Shown piece after piece: positions 1 to 8,457 of a stretch of DNA of 64,000 bases. Numbering within the stretch: position 1 is the first letter of the stretch; each line of letters starts with the position of its first letter. The stretch comes from JACKII01 sp041687435 (GTDB taxonomy: Bacteria; Pseudomonadota; Alphaproteobacteria; Bin95), in the NCBI GenBank assembly GCA_041687435.1, contig JAWLBX010000015.1:20245-84244 (forward strand), written 5' to 3'. The notes beneath the pieces are model-generated. The model had not been told where the DNA came from and searched no databases. It saw nothing but the letters and a program-made list of their open reading frames with translations. The position numbers and the translations under genes were made by a program.

Positions 1-8
1 AAACGTCT

Positions 9-1157
9 ATGATTCGAACCCTTTTGACGCTGGCCATGGCCGGCGCAACCTCGGCGGCGCTCGCGGCAGAGCCGCAGCTGCCGAAAACTATGGTCTGGAC
101 CGCTTACGACTTAGGTTCGTCCGGTTATGCCGAAGCCACCGGCATGGCCAATGCTTTCAAAAAACGGTTCGGAACACGCGTCCGCATCATTCCTGCCGGC
201 ACCTCTATCGGCCGCATGCTGCCATTGGTGACGGGCAAGGCAAGCTATGGCTTCCTGGCCAACGAAGCGTATTTCGCAGCCGAAGGCACCTATGATTTCG
301 CTGACGAGCAATGGGGGCCGCAGGATATCCGCATCGTTCTCGGCAAGCCGACCTCCAACGCCATTGCGGTCGCAGCCGACACCGGTGTCAAAACAGTCTA
401 TGATTTGAAGGGCTTGCGGCTTGGCTATGTGAAAGGCAACCCTTCCGTCAATGTCAAGCACGATGCCTATCTGGCATTCGCCGGGCTGACGCGCGACGAT
501 ATCGAAGTGATCTGGTTTGGTTCTTACAGCGCACTGAAAACCGCAGTGCTGGCCAACCAGATCGACGGCTATTCAAGCGTGACCACGTCGGCCAACATGC
601 GTGAGATTGAGGCGAGCCCGCGCGGCCTGTGGTATGCGCAGGTACCGCCGGAGGACAAGGAAGGCTGGAAGAAGCTGACGGACGTCGTCGACTTTGTGAA
701 GCCGATGGTTGAAACGCAGGGTGCTGCGCTCAGCAAGGAAAAGCCGGCAAACCTGACGCAGATGCGCTATCCGATGGTCACCGTCTATCCGAAGGATGTG
801 GGTGCCGACGAAGCGTACAATTTTGTGATGGCTGCCGATATCGCGTTCGATGACTACAAGGATGCAACGGCGACTGGCGAGTTCTGGGCTGTCGATCAAG
901 CAGGCCCGCCACCTTACGACGCGCCGGCTCACGAAGGCACCATCCGCTACCTGAAGGAAAAAGGCATCTGGACGGACGAGCATCAAGCCTGGCAGGACAA
1001 CCGCCTGGCACGGTTGAACAAATACCTCGACCAATGGGGCGAGGCGCAGGCCGAATTTCACGAATGGCGTGAGGCCGAAGGGGCGAAAGGCAACAAGATC
1101 GACCCGAAAGAGGCTTGGCCGGGATATTGGGAGAAATACCGGATGGGCCAGAAGTAA
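9..1157 (+). CDS. TAXI family TRAP transporter solute-binding protein
   Basis: Probable periplasmic binding subunit of a TRAP-type transporter of the TAXI class, delivering an unidentified, probably organic acid, substrate to a DctM-like membrane partner. The 382-residue product starts with a signal peptide (residues 1-20, ending in an A-L-A-A-E site). Family-like stretches follow: the T-S-I-G-R-M segment near residue 65, D-L-K-G-L-R-L-G-Y near 130 and a conserved tryptophan-rich C-terminus. The length is slightly above the usual 320-350. No membrane component lies in the window; it would have to be upstream. A strong terminator follows, so the gene appears to end its transcription unit. The family is fairly secure; the substrate is unknown. 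Confidence 0.8.
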   Translation: MIRTLLTLAMAGATSAALAAEPQLPKTMVWTAYDLGSSGYAEATGMANAFKKRFGTRVRIIPAGTSIGRMLPLVTGKASYGFLANEAYFAAEGTYDFADEQWGPQDIRIVLGKPTSNAIAVAADTGVKTVYDLKGLRLGYVKGNPSVNVKHDAYLAFAGLTRDDIEVIWFGSYSALKTAVLANQIDGYSSVTTSANMREIEASPRGLWYAQVPPEDKEGWKKLTDVVDFVKPMVETQGAALSKEKPANLTQMRYPMVTVYPKDVGADEAYNFVMAADIAFDDYKDATATGEFWAVDQAGPPPYDAPAHEGTIRYLKEKGIWTDEHQAWQDNRLARLNKYLDQWGEAQAEFHEWREAEGAKGNKIDPKEAWPGYWEKYRMGQK

Positions 1158-1175
1158 ACCATCCGGTGCCACTGG

Positions 1176-1210
1176 CGGGCCGCAAGCATCACTGCTTGCG
1201 GCCCGTTTTC
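1176..1210 (+). terminator. Rho-independent terminator after the TAXI gene
   Basis: A perfect 13-bp GC-rich stem pairs 1176-1188 with 1193-1205 around a 4-nt loop (TCAC). A TTTT run follows at 1206-1209. It lies 18 bp after the stop of the TAXI binding protein and separates that unit from the leftward small genes. Confidence 0.85.
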
Positions 1211-1226
1211 GTTTCTGCCGGCGACC

Positions 1227-1487
1227 TCAGTCGATCAGCAGATGCCTGACGATGGCTGCGTCCCGGCGTTGACAGGCGAGGATCGCCTGCTCCATCCGGT
1301 CGTTTGCATTCGTTTCCGGATGCAGCATCCAGTTAGCCAGCCAGTTGATGGCGCGGCGCACCATGGCTGCGTCCTTCTGCTGGGAGGTGAGGATCGCACG
1401 CTCCAGCTTGTCGTCGATCGGAGCTGGGCCGCTATGCTGCGACGCACCATTACCGAAGAAATTGGACGGGTAAGAGATAACACCCAC
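1227..1487 (-). CDS. small hypothetical protein with an internal repeat
   Basis: I do not recognise this 86-residue product. It contains two related segments, ERAILTSQQKDAAMVRR and EQAILACQRRDAAIVRH, separated by a Trp-rich linker (INWLANWML). The repeat units differ at many codon positions yet keep their chemistry, which argues for real coding. The chosen start is GTG at 1487 because a GGAG sits 8 nt upstream; the ATG at 1494 is in another frame. It lies 20 bp downstream of another small leftward gene, so the pair is probably one transcript. The repeats are predicted helical, so it may be a small helical bundle. No function is inferred. Confidence 0.5.
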   Translation of the reverse strand: MGVISYPSNFFGNGASQHSGPAPIDDKLERAILTSQQKDAAMVRRAINWLANWMLHPETNANDRMEQAILACQRRDAAIVRHLLID

Positions 1488-1507
1488 GGTTCATACTCCG
1501 CGTAAAC

Positions 1508-1765
1508 CTAAGCGACCTCGCCGTTCGAGATCGCCTGTCTGATATCGTCTGCGACGGGGTATTCCACCAGACGTTGTTTTGCAACGCAGCAATGCAAGGC
1601 ACGCATGGCCTGTTCCCCCGCCTCGCATCCGGCGCATTCATTCTGCCATTCTGCGCGGCGTATCGCGGCCAGTTGCCAGACACCCAACAAATCTGATGCG
1701 ATCCACAGCGAGGCTATGGCATTGCTGTTGCCAGGGCGACCGCAGATCGCCAAATCTGTTTGCAT
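1508..1765 (-). CDS. small hypothetical protein
   Basis: An 85-residue product that I do not recognise. The reading frame is open much further upstream, but the ATG at 1765 has a purine-rich site (GAAGGGCGG) just before it and avoids overlap with the divergent peptidase gene at 1797. The sequence has three Cys in the middle (ECAGC and ALHCC contexts) and an acidic C-terminus (VADDIRQAISNGEVA). It is probably co-transcribed with the 86-residue repeat protein downstream. The intergenic space to the divergent peptidase start is only 31 bp, so promoters on this side must overlap one gene or the other. Confidence 0.45.
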   Translation of the reverse strand: MQTDLAICGRPGNSNAIASLWIASDLLGVWQLAAIRRAEWQNECAGCEAGEQAMRALHCCVAKQRLVEYPVADDIRQAISNGEVA

Positions 1766-1796
1766 AGGCCGCCCTTCGCGGCCAGAGGATGCTGTT

Positions 1797-3824
1797 ATGC
1801 CCGCTTTCTTGCTGTCCGCTCCGGCCAAGGCTCGGCTCGCCGACGCCCTGGCCGCATGTGCCAACGCTGTTGCCTTGCCCGATGCATTGACTTTGCTCGA
1901 TGGCTTGAATGGCGCGCCCGCCAGCGGTCTGGCTGCCGATGCAGACCTGTGGACACGCCTCTTCGCGCCCGTCCCTTCGCCGGAATTGATCGACGCACTG
2001 GCCGCCGCGAAAGCCGCCATGGCCGAACCGCGCCCCCCTGCCCTGCCCCTTGTCAGGCGTTTGCCGGCATTGCGGGAGGAGTTGGCACGGCTTGGGCTCG
2101 ATGGCTTCATCATCCCCCATGGCGACGAGCATCAGAGCGAATTCATCCCGGCAGCCAGCGCAAGGCTCGCATGGCTGACAGGGTTCACGGGTTCAGCCGG
2201 CACTGCTGTGGTCCTGCGGGATAAAGCGGCGATTTTCGTGGATGGTCGATACACCCTGCAGGTGCGCGACCAAGTCAATACGGATCTGCTCGAGACTCTG
2301 CACGTGACCGACAACCCGCCGGCCGGCTGGATCGCAGCAAACCTGCCAGCCGATGGAACGCTAGGGCTCGATCCTTGGCTGCATGGGGCCGATGCGGTGG
2401 AGCGTTACGAGGAAGCCGCGACGAAAGCCGGCGGACGGCTCGAATTGGTCGATAGCAACCCTGTCGATACGATCTGGACGGACCGGCCGGCAAAACCACT
2501 GGCGCCGGTAATCCCACACCCGGACCGTCATGCCGGCGAGACCAGCGATTCGAAACGGCAGCGTCTCGCCGAAAGGCTGGCGGAAGATGGCATAGCCGCA
2601 GCAGTATTGAGCCAACCGGATTCGATTGCCTGGCTGTTGAATGTGCGCGGCGGCGATGTCGCCCACACGCCCCTGGCACTCAGCTTTGCCCTGCTGCATA
2701 GCGATGGTCGGGTTGACTGGTTCTGCGACTGGCGCAAGATTCTGCCGGAAACGCGCTCCCATGTTGGCAACTGCGTGCACATCGAACCGCCGGAGGTGCT
2801 GGGCCGAGCCCTGGACCAGCTTGGAAAAACGAACGCCAATGTGCAGGTGGACCGACAGGCAACGCCGGCCTGGGTGCAGCGACGGCTGACAGCGGCCGGG
2901 GCTGTTCTAAAAAATGGCACCGACCCCTGCGTCGCGCCGCGCGCCGCCAAGAACGCGGTGGAATTGGATGGCGCGCGCCAGGCCCATCGGCGCGACGCGG
3001 TCGCAATGGCCCGCTTTCTTGCCTGGGTCGATGCCAACGGCCCCAATGGAACGGTTGGCGAGGTTCAGGCAGCGGATCAATTGCTGGCCTTCCGCCAGCA
3101 GGTCGAGGGTTTCCGCGACCAAAGCTTCCCCACCATTTCCGGTTATGGCCCGAACGGCGCAATCGTCCATTACCGGGCAACGGCCGCAACCGAACGCCGC
3201 CTGGAGCCGGACTCGCTCTACCTGGTCGACTCCGGTGGCCAGTATAACGATGGCACAACCGACATCACCCGCACGGTTTGCATCGGCGAGCCAACACCCG
3301 TGATGCGCCGCGCCTTCACACGCGTGCTGCAAGGCCATATCGGCCTCGCAACGGCCCGTTTCCCCGCAGGTACTATCGGCACACAACTGGATGTGCTGGC
3401 ACGGGCGCCATTATGGGCAGAAGGGTGTGATTTTGACCACGGCACCGGCCATGGCGTCGGCTCGTACCTGGGCGTGCATGAAGGGCCGCAGCGGATTGCC
3501 AAAACCGGAACGACGGCGCTGGTGTCCGGCATGATCGTTTCAAACGAGCCCGGCTATTACCGGGCCGGCGCCTTCGGGATTCGCACTGAAAACCTTCTGG
3601 TGGTGCGGGAGGCCGAGGGGGCGGGCCGGGACGGCCGCAAGTTTCTGGAATTCGAGACCATTACGCTGGTGCCGATCGACCGCCGCCTAATCGACAAGAC
3701 CCTGCTCACCCCGGTAGAGCGGGCCTGGCTGAACGCTTATCACGCCCGGGTTCTGACCGAAATCGGGCCGGCGCTCGACGCAGAAACCCGGGCCTGGCTG
3801 GCAGAGGCAACGGCGCCGCTATAA
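1797..3824 (+). CDS. pepP: Xaa-Pro aminopeptidase (M24B family)
   Basis: Cytoplasmic dimetal aminopeptidase that removes N-terminal residues preceding proline. The 675-residue product has the creatinase-like N-terminal domains (L-P-A-L-R-E-E-L then H-G-D-E-H-Q-S-E-F) and a C-terminal pita-bread domain. The metal ligands are visible: the two Asp of DSGGQYNDGTTDITRT (about 478 and 489), the His of HGTGHGVGSYLG (about 550), and the Glu of SNEPGYY and of LEFETITL. The start at 1797 has AGAGGA upstream. That gives about 80 residues before the usual start of the family (RLPALREELARLGLDGF); ATG at about 2020 is an alternative. The product is long for this subfamily, usually near 600 residues. Function is secure; the extension is unexplained. 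Confidence 0.88.
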   Translation: MPAFLLSAPAKARLADALAACANAVALPDALTLLDGLNGAPASGLAADADLWTRLFAPVPSPELIDALAAAKAAMAEPRPPALPLVRRLPALREELARLGLDGFIIPHGDEHQSEFIPAASARLAWLTGFTGSAGTAVVLRDKAAIFVDGRYTLQVRDQVNTDLLETLHVTDNPPAGWIAANLPADGTLGLDPWLHGADAVERYEEAATKAGGRLELVDSNPVDTIWTDRPAKPLAPVIPHPDRHAGETSDSKRQRLAERLAEDGIAAAVLSQPDSIAWLLNVRGGDVAHTPLALSFALLHSDGRVDWFCDWRKILPETRSHVGNCVHIEPPEVLGRALDQLGKTNANVQVDRQATPAWVQRRLTAAGAVLKNGTDPCVAPRAAKNAVELDGARQAHRRDAVAMARFLAWVDANGPNGTVGEVQAADQLLAFRQQVEGFRDQSFPTISGYGPNGAIVHYRATAATERRLEPDSLYLVDSGGQYNDGTTDITRTVCIGEPTPVMRRAFTRVLQGHIGLATARFPAGTIGTQLDVLARAPLWAEGCDFDHGTGHGVGSYLGVHEGPQRIAKTGTTALVSGMIVSNEPGYYRAGAFGIRTENLLVVREAEGAGRDGRKFLEFETITLVPIDRRLIDKTLLTPVERAWLNAYHARVLTEIGPALDAETRAWLAEATAPL

Positions 3825-3868
3825 AACCCGCCGCGGCCCCACTGCCATGTGCCGGCGGAAGCGCTGGC

Positions 3869-4948
3869 TCAGACAAGGCCGGCGATGCGGTCGAGTTCTG
3901 CGCCCGGCAGGTTGAAGCGTTCGGCGCCGATTCTGATTTGGCTCCAGGTCTCCGGATCCACGTCGATGCCCTCGCGGCCGCGCTGATCGCGATAGGCCCG
4001 CTCCGGGTCGCCGGGAACCAGCACCGGCTCCGCCGGGTTCGCGGGTGGTGAGGCTTTCACGTGGGCAATGGTCGCGTCAGTCTCGCTGTTGAAAAAGGCG
4101 CGGTCGACCAAGCGGCCCGGGTCGATCACCACGGACAGCATGCAGTTGATTGTCGCCGACGGCTCCCGGTTGGTTTCCGGCCGGTTAGTCCCGCCGCCGG
4201 ACAGCACGCCCGCGAACAGCTCGTTGATCAGCGCCATGCCATAACCCTTGTGCCCGCCGAAGGAGGTAAGTGCCCCTTTCGGCTCTTCATACAGCACGTT
4301 CGGGTCGCGGGTCGGCTGCCCCTTATGGTCGATCAGCGCGCCTTCCGGTGCCTCCACGCCCTTGTTGCGGGCGACACGGATCTTGCCGGCAGCAACGAAG
4401 CTGGTGGCAAAGTCCAGCAGGGTCACCGGGTTACTCTCCGTCGCCGGCATCGCTGCGGTGTAAGGATTGGTGACGTAGCGCGCATCGGAGCCACGATAGG
4501 GCGCCACCAGTGCGCCATGGCCGATGACGTTGGTGTGATGGGTGGAGACCATGCCCGCCGCCGCGCACTGCTCCGCCCAGGCGCCGATGCGGCACAGGTG
4601 GAAACTGTTGCGGACCGCCATGACACAGACGCCGTTCTGCCTGGCGCGGTCGATGGCGATATCGAAGGCCTCCTTGCCGATGACCTGGCCGAAGCCGGCA
4701 TGACCGTCCACGGTGATCACGGCTCCCTCGTCCCGCACCACCTCGGCATGTTGGTTCACGCGGAGCGAGCCGGCCTGGGCGCATTCGAAATACCAAGGCA
4801 GCATGCCAACGCCATGCGAATCATGGCCGGACAGGTTGGCCATGACCAGATTGTCGGCAACCAGTTCGGCCTCGTAATCGGTGGAACCCGCCGCCTTGCA
4901 CATGGCACGAACGACGGCGCGGAGGGGATCGGCGGCGATGATGGGCAT
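3869..4948 (-). CDS. Ldh family malate/lactate dehydrogenase-type oxidoreductase
   Basis: NAD(P)-dependent 2-hydroxyacid dehydrogenase of the Ldh2/malate dehydrogenase (PF02615) superfamily, unrelated to Rossmann-type LDH. The 359-residue length is typical. Landmarks are G-H-D-S-H-G-V near residue 42 (catalytic His region), the N-S-F-H-L-C-R-I-G stretch near 110, N-P-Y-T-A-A-M-P near 165 and GGHKGYGMAL near 235. The family includes ureidoglycolate, sulfolactate, delta-piperideine-2-carboxylate and malate dehydrogenases; the sequence alone does not pick one. It is divergent from the MFS gene at 5060 across 111 bp, so the two may share a regulatory region. Confidence 0.85.
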   Translation of the reverse strand: MPIIAADPLRAVVRAMCKAAGSTDYEAELVADNLVMANLSGHDSHGVGMLPWYFECAQAGSLRVNQHAEVVRDEGAVITVDGHAGFGQVIGKEAFDIAIDRARQNGVCVMAVRNSFHLCRIGAWAEQCAAAGMVSTHHTNVIGHGALVAPYRGSDARYVTNPYTAAMPATESNPVTLLDFATSFVAAGKIRVARNKGVEAPEGALIDHKGQPTRDPNVLYEEPKGALTSFGGHKGYGMALINELFAGVLSGGGTNRPETNREPSATINCMLSVVIDPGRLVDRAFFNSETDATIAHVKASPPANPAEPVLVPGDPERAYRDQRGREGIDVDPETWSQIRIGAERFNLPGAELDRIAGLV

Positions 4949-5059
4949 TCTCTATGGCTCTGTACTGCGGAAGAGGAGGTGACAGCGCCCGCATTCGGGC
5001 GTTGAATGGACAAAAGAGCATAGCAAGCTCTGCCCGCCTTAGGAAAGCGCCGTTCAACC

Positions 5060-6295
5060 GTGTCCACATCCACCCGCATCGACCCGTGGTCGCTGCTGCA
5101 CGAGCCCCAATTTTGCCGAATCTGGGCGGCCGGTGCCATGGTCGGCATCATGCGCTGGCTCGATGTGCTGGCAATCGGTGTCTATACCCATCAGGTCACC
5201 GGCGACCCGCTGATCGTCGCGACCATGCTGTTCCTGCGCATGCTGCCGATGCTGTTGTTCGGCGCGCTGATTGGCGCCTGGGCGGAGCGGGTGAATCGCA
5301 AATACCTGCTGATGGCCGGTGTTTTGATCATCGCTGCGCTTTATGCCCTCCTCGGCGGGCTGGCCTATACTGGCCATATCACCCTGGTTCATGTCGGCAT
5401 CGGCGCTGCGATTTCTGGCGTGTTCTGGGCGATGGAGATGCCGGTGCGCCGCACGATGGCGGGCGAAGTCGCCGGAACCGAGCGGATCGGCGCCGCCATG
5501 GGGCTCGAGTCCTCCACCAATAATTTCACCCGCATGCTGGGGCCGAGCGTCGGCGGCATGTTGCTGGAGTTCATCGGGCTGCACGGCGCCTTTTTTCTGG
5601 GCGCAATCCTTTATGGCATCGGTGCAATCCTGCTGGCCGGCATTTCCGCCGGAACGGAGATCACCGGCCGCGGCACATCCATTATCAGCGTCATTCGCGA
5701 CGGAATGGCGACCATCCGCACGACAAGGCTGGTGCAGGCTGCGCTGCTCGTGACGGTCATCGTCAATTTCTGGGGCTTTTCCTATGTTTCCATGGTGCCA
5801 GTGATCGGCAAGGTCGAATTGGGACTGTCCCCCTTCCCCATCGGCATTCTCATGTCGGCGGAAGGAGCCGGCGCTTTCATCGGCGCGCTGCTGATCGCCT
5901 TCAACGCATCACCGGCCATGTTCGGGCGGATTTTCTGGGTCGGCTCGCTGATCTATCTGGCCATGATCCTGGCCTTCTCGATCTCCAGCACCTTCTGGAT
6001 TGCGCTGCCCGCACTGTTTATCGGCGGATTCGGCATTGCCGGGTTTGCAACCATGCAAAGCGCTCTGATTCTGGCCAACACCCCGCCGCAGCGCCGCAAC
6101 CGGGTGATGGGGGTTTTGGCGATGTGCATCGGCTTCGGCCCGCTCGGCATCCTGCATGTCGGCTTTCTGGCGCATCAGTTCAGTGCCGCCGTGGCTGTCA
6201 CCGTGATCGCAGCCGAAGGCATCCTGGCGCTGTGTGCCGCCGGATATTTCTGGCCGGAACTTCGACGGCTTGCCAGACCGCAGATAGAAGCGTAA
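5060..6295 (+). CDS. MFS transporter, enterobactin-exporter-like (MFS_3)
   Basis: An inner-membrane major facilitator of 411 residues with twelve predicted helices. The N-terminal half carries the loop 2-3 motif G-A-L-I-G-A-W-A-E-R-V-N-R-K (about 67-80). The E-M-P-V-R-R-T-M-A-G-E-V segment in helix 5 is typical of the MFS_3 branch, which exports siderophores or drugs. A GTG start is used and the nearest purine-rich site (AGGA) is about 15 nt upstream, so initiation may be weak or the start mis-assigned. The substrate cannot be inferred. tRNA-Pro follows 19 bp downstream. Confidence 0.8.
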   Translation: MSTSTRIDPWSLLHEPQFCRIWAAGAMVGIMRWLDVLAIGVYTHQVTGDPLIVATMLFLRMLPMLLFGALIGAWAERVNRKYLLMAGVLIIAALYALLGGLAYTGHITLVHVGIGAAISGVFWAMEMPVRRTMAGEVAGTERIGAAMGLESSTNNFTRMLGPSVGGMLLEFIGLHGAFFLGAILYGIGAILLAGISAGTEITGRGTSIISVIRDGMATIRTTRLVQAALLVTVIVNFWGFSYVSMVPVIGKVELGLSPFPIGILMSAEGAGAFIGALLIAFNASPAMFGRIFWVGSLIYLAMILAFSISSTFWIALPALFIGGFGIAGFATMQSALILANTPPQRRNRVMGVLAMCIGFGPLGILHVGFLAHQFSAAVAVTVIAAEGILALCAAGYFWPELRRLARPQIEA

Positions 6296-6314
6296 ATGGG
6301 TCGTCGATCAATGA

Positions 6315-6391
6315 CGGGGTGTAGCGCAGTCTGGTAGCGCGCTAGTTTTGGGAACTAGAGGCCCCCGGTTCGAATCCGGGCTCCCCGACCA
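6315..6391 (+). tRNA. tRNA-Pro (anticodon TGG)
   Basis: A 77-nt cloverleaf with encoded CCA. The anticodon stem CTAGT/ACTAG encloses the loop TTTGGGA, giving anticodon TGG. The T arm CCCGG-TTCGAAT-CCGGG is perfect. The acceptor stem CGGGGTG/CTCCCCG has one apparent T:T mismatch. The C1 start is characteristic of bacterial tRNA-Pro. Confidence 0.95.
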
Positions 6392-6456
6392 TTACATGGT
6401 CCATCGCTACGGCCAGCCCTGCAAAGTCGGCTTCGCCTGCACGCTGCGCCTAATGC

Positions 6457-6900
6457 TCAACCAAAACCGCCGAACGCCCTTGGCCCATAGAACCAAGCGC
6501 ACCGTCCGGTACAGACATCACCGACATGCAGTACAGTGCCGAGCGTGTGGACTGCCGTAACCAAGATCACGGCCAGGATCGACCATTTCGAAACCTGCCA
6601 TGCCCGCTGATAGCTTTTTGTCCGATGCTGGCGCAGGTCATTAAGTTGGTCTGCCGTTTCCTCACCACTCGACCATTTCAGCGGAATGACTCGCAATATC
6701 AAGTAGCATGACAGCAACAATGCAATGAAAACCATGTCCAGAATCAAATGCATCACATTGAGAACCAAACTCTCAATCCAGATTGCGAGCGTCGCAAGGA
6801 AGATTGCGTTAAAGGTCAACAGGGCCGCAGCCTTGCCATCCAAAATACTCAGCAAAGCGTATTGATTCTTAACATCACTTGAGTTGAGTTCGGATACCAT
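6457..6900 (-). CDS. small membrane protein resembling Pycsar TM effectors (PycTM/DUF5706-like)
   Basis: A 147-residue protein with an N-terminal cytoplasmic helix, two hydrophobic helices (about 25-65) and a third near 110-130. The segment ILDGKAAALLTFNAIFLA matches the D-x-KA-x3-LL-x2-N pattern of the PycTM effector domain, which in Pycsar anti-phage systems is activated by a cyclic pyrimidine nucleotide. No pycC-like cyclase is nearby, so a defence role is inference only. The start is ATG 6900, with GGGATAGG about 8 nt upstream, rather than the in-frame ATG at 6930, which would overlap the deaminase. The gene is more AT-rich than its neighbours and lies next to tRNA-Pro, suggesting acquisition. 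The deaminase stop is 4 bp away, so translation is probably coupled. Confidence 0.55.
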   Translation of the reverse strand: MVSELNSSDVKNQYALLSILDGKAAALLTFNAIFLATLAIWIESLVLNVMHLILDMVFIALLLSCYLILRVIPLKWSSGEETADQLNDLRQHRTKSYQRAWQVSKWSILAVILVTAVHTLGTVLHVGDVCTGRCAWFYGPRAFGGFG

Positions 6901-6904
6901 CTGC

Positions 6905-7360
6905 CTATCCCGATTTGCTGATATCCTCATTCCAGATATCGGCGTGTTCCTGGATAAAACGGCGCATCATGGCAACGCAGCGCTGATCTTCGCGAACGAT
7001 CACCTCAACGCCATGCCGCCGAAGGAAATCCTCGTTGCCGCCGAAATTCTGCGTATCGGCGATCACAACGGTTCCGACCCCGAACTGCACGATGGTTCCA
7101 GAGCACATCATGCAAGGGGACAGGGTCGTGAACAGCACCAAGTCGCCGTAATCGTTTCGCCGCCCCGCGTTCTCGAAGCACGCCATCTCGCCGTGCAGGA
7201 TTTGGCTGTCGCGCTGGACGCGCAAGTTGCGGCCTCGCGCGACGATTTCCGGACCGCGCATCAGCACCGCGCCGATGGGAATGCCACCTTCGGCCAGGCC
7301 TGCTGTGGCCTCCGCAAAGGCGGCATCGATCCCGGTGTTCAAGATCGCATCTGGCAGCAA
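6905..7360 (-). CDS. nucleoside/cytosine deaminase, yeast FCY1-like
   Basis: Zinc-dependent deaminase of 151 residues. The HGE motif (His56, Glu58) and SPCMMC (Cys83, Cys86) supply the zinc ligands and proton shuttle. The overall layout matches yeast cytosine deaminase Fcy1 more closely than TadA: HGE followed by CFENAGR, then LFTTLSPCMMCSGTI, a C-terminal NFGGNEDFLRRHGVEV, and a tail ending IQEHADIWNED. The likely reaction is cytosine to uracil in pyrimidine salvage, although guanine deaminase-like activity is possible. It is upstream of and tightly linked to the small membrane protein at 6457-6900. Confidence 0.75.
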   Translation of the reverse strand: MLPDAILNTGIDAAFAEATAGLAEGGIPIGAVLMRGPEIVARGRNLRVQRDSQILHGEMACFENAGRRNDYGDLVLFTTLSPCMMCSGTIVQFGVGTVVIADTQNFGGNEDFLRRHGVEVIVREDQRCVAMMRRFIQEHADIWNEDISKSG

Positions 7361-7404
7361 GCGTCTCCTCCGTCACTGGCCGGTCTAAAGGCGGCTCACT
7401 CCCC

Positions 7405-8289
7405 CTAGGCCGTCACCTGTTCCGCGGTCAAGCCGTCGCCGGCCAGCGTGGTGCGCCGCATGTCGCGCGGTTCTTCCGACGGGAACGGACGAGCCCGGTG
7501 CATGGTGCGCCGGTTGTCCCAGATGACCAAGTCGTTCAGCCGCCATTGGTGAGCATAGACGAACTCGCGCTGGGTCGCATGCTCCGTCAGGTCGCGCAGC
7601 AGCAGCAGCGCCTCCGGCGTCGGCCAGCCCAGAATCTCACCGGCATGCGAGGACAGGAACAGCGACTTGCGACCTGTCGCCGGATGGCTGCGCACCAGTG
7701 ACTGCCGCACCGGCTTCAATCTCGCCATTTCCTCTGGCGTGAAATCGGTAAAGCCAATCTGGCGGCGGGAATACATCTGCGAATGCTCACAAATCAGATC
7801 ATCAATCTGCGCCTTGGTCTCATCGGCGAGCGCGTCATAGGCGGCGCGCATGTCAGCAAACTGCGTCTCCCCACCCCTGGACGGAATCGAGCGGGCGTGC
7901 AGCAGCGAGTATTTCGCCGGCACCGGCTTGAAGGAACTGTCCGAATGCCAAAGCCGGTTGCCAATGCCGAACAGCCGCCGCCGGTCTTCGCGGGCGAACG
8001 GCCTGTTGTCCTTGTCCAGGTTGGAAACATCGGCAAAGGTTTTGGCGATCCGCAACTCGTTATCGCTGCGCAGATTGGTGGTCACCGGCGCTTCGATCGG
8101 ACCGAGGCTGAGGGTGAAGGCCATCTGCGTCTCGTCGTCAAGCGGTACCTCGCGGAAGACGAGGACTGCATGTTCATTCATGGCGGCGTGAATCTCGTCC
8201 GCCTGCTCCGGCGTGATCGGCTGCGTGATGTCGATGCCGCTGGCTTCAGCAGCGAAACACGGGCCGATCTGGCGAGTGGTCAAGGGCAT
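7405..8289 (-). CDS. TauD/TfdA family Fe(II)/2-oxoglutarate dioxygenase
   Basis: A 294-residue non-haem iron dioxygenase that couples 2-oxoglutarate decarboxylation to substrate hydroxylation. The iron triad is visible: H115 and D117 in LWHSDSSF and H264 in NRRTMHRA, with an Arg (275/278) for 2-oxoglutarate. The sequence resembles the TfdA (2,4-D dioxygenase) branch, notably GETQFADMRAAYDAL. ATG 8289 was chosen because GGAAAGGA lies 7-8 nt upstream; the long in-frame extension is antisense to the SDR gene. It is divergent from that SDR. The physiological substrate is unknown and need not be a herbicide. Confidence 0.85.
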   Translation of the reverse strand: MPLTTRQIGPCFAAEASGIDITQPITPEQADEIHAAMNEHAVLVFREVPLDDETQMAFTLSLGPIEAPVTTNLRSDNELRIAKTFADVSNLDKDNRPFAREDRRRLFGIGNRLWHSDSSFKPVPAKYSLLHARSIPSRGGETQFADMRAAYDALADETKAQIDDLICEHSQMYSRRQIGFTDFTPEEMARLKPVRQSLVRSHPATGRKSLFLSSHAGEILGWPTPEALLLLRDLTEHATQREFVYAHQWRLNDLVIWDNRRTMHRARPFPSEEPRDMRRTTLAGDGLTAEQVTA

Positions 8290-8457
8290 GGGCGCATCCT
8301 TTCCGGCCATTTCAGGGCTCTTGCCGTCCATGCTAGGCGGTCTCGCCGCGCGCGGGTAGCCCATTCGCACGCGCTTTACCGAAACAGCAGCCTTCCGGCA
8401 TGCACGCTGCGGGGATAGAGTTCCGCTCATCTCACCAAAGCAACAGAGGACACGCAA

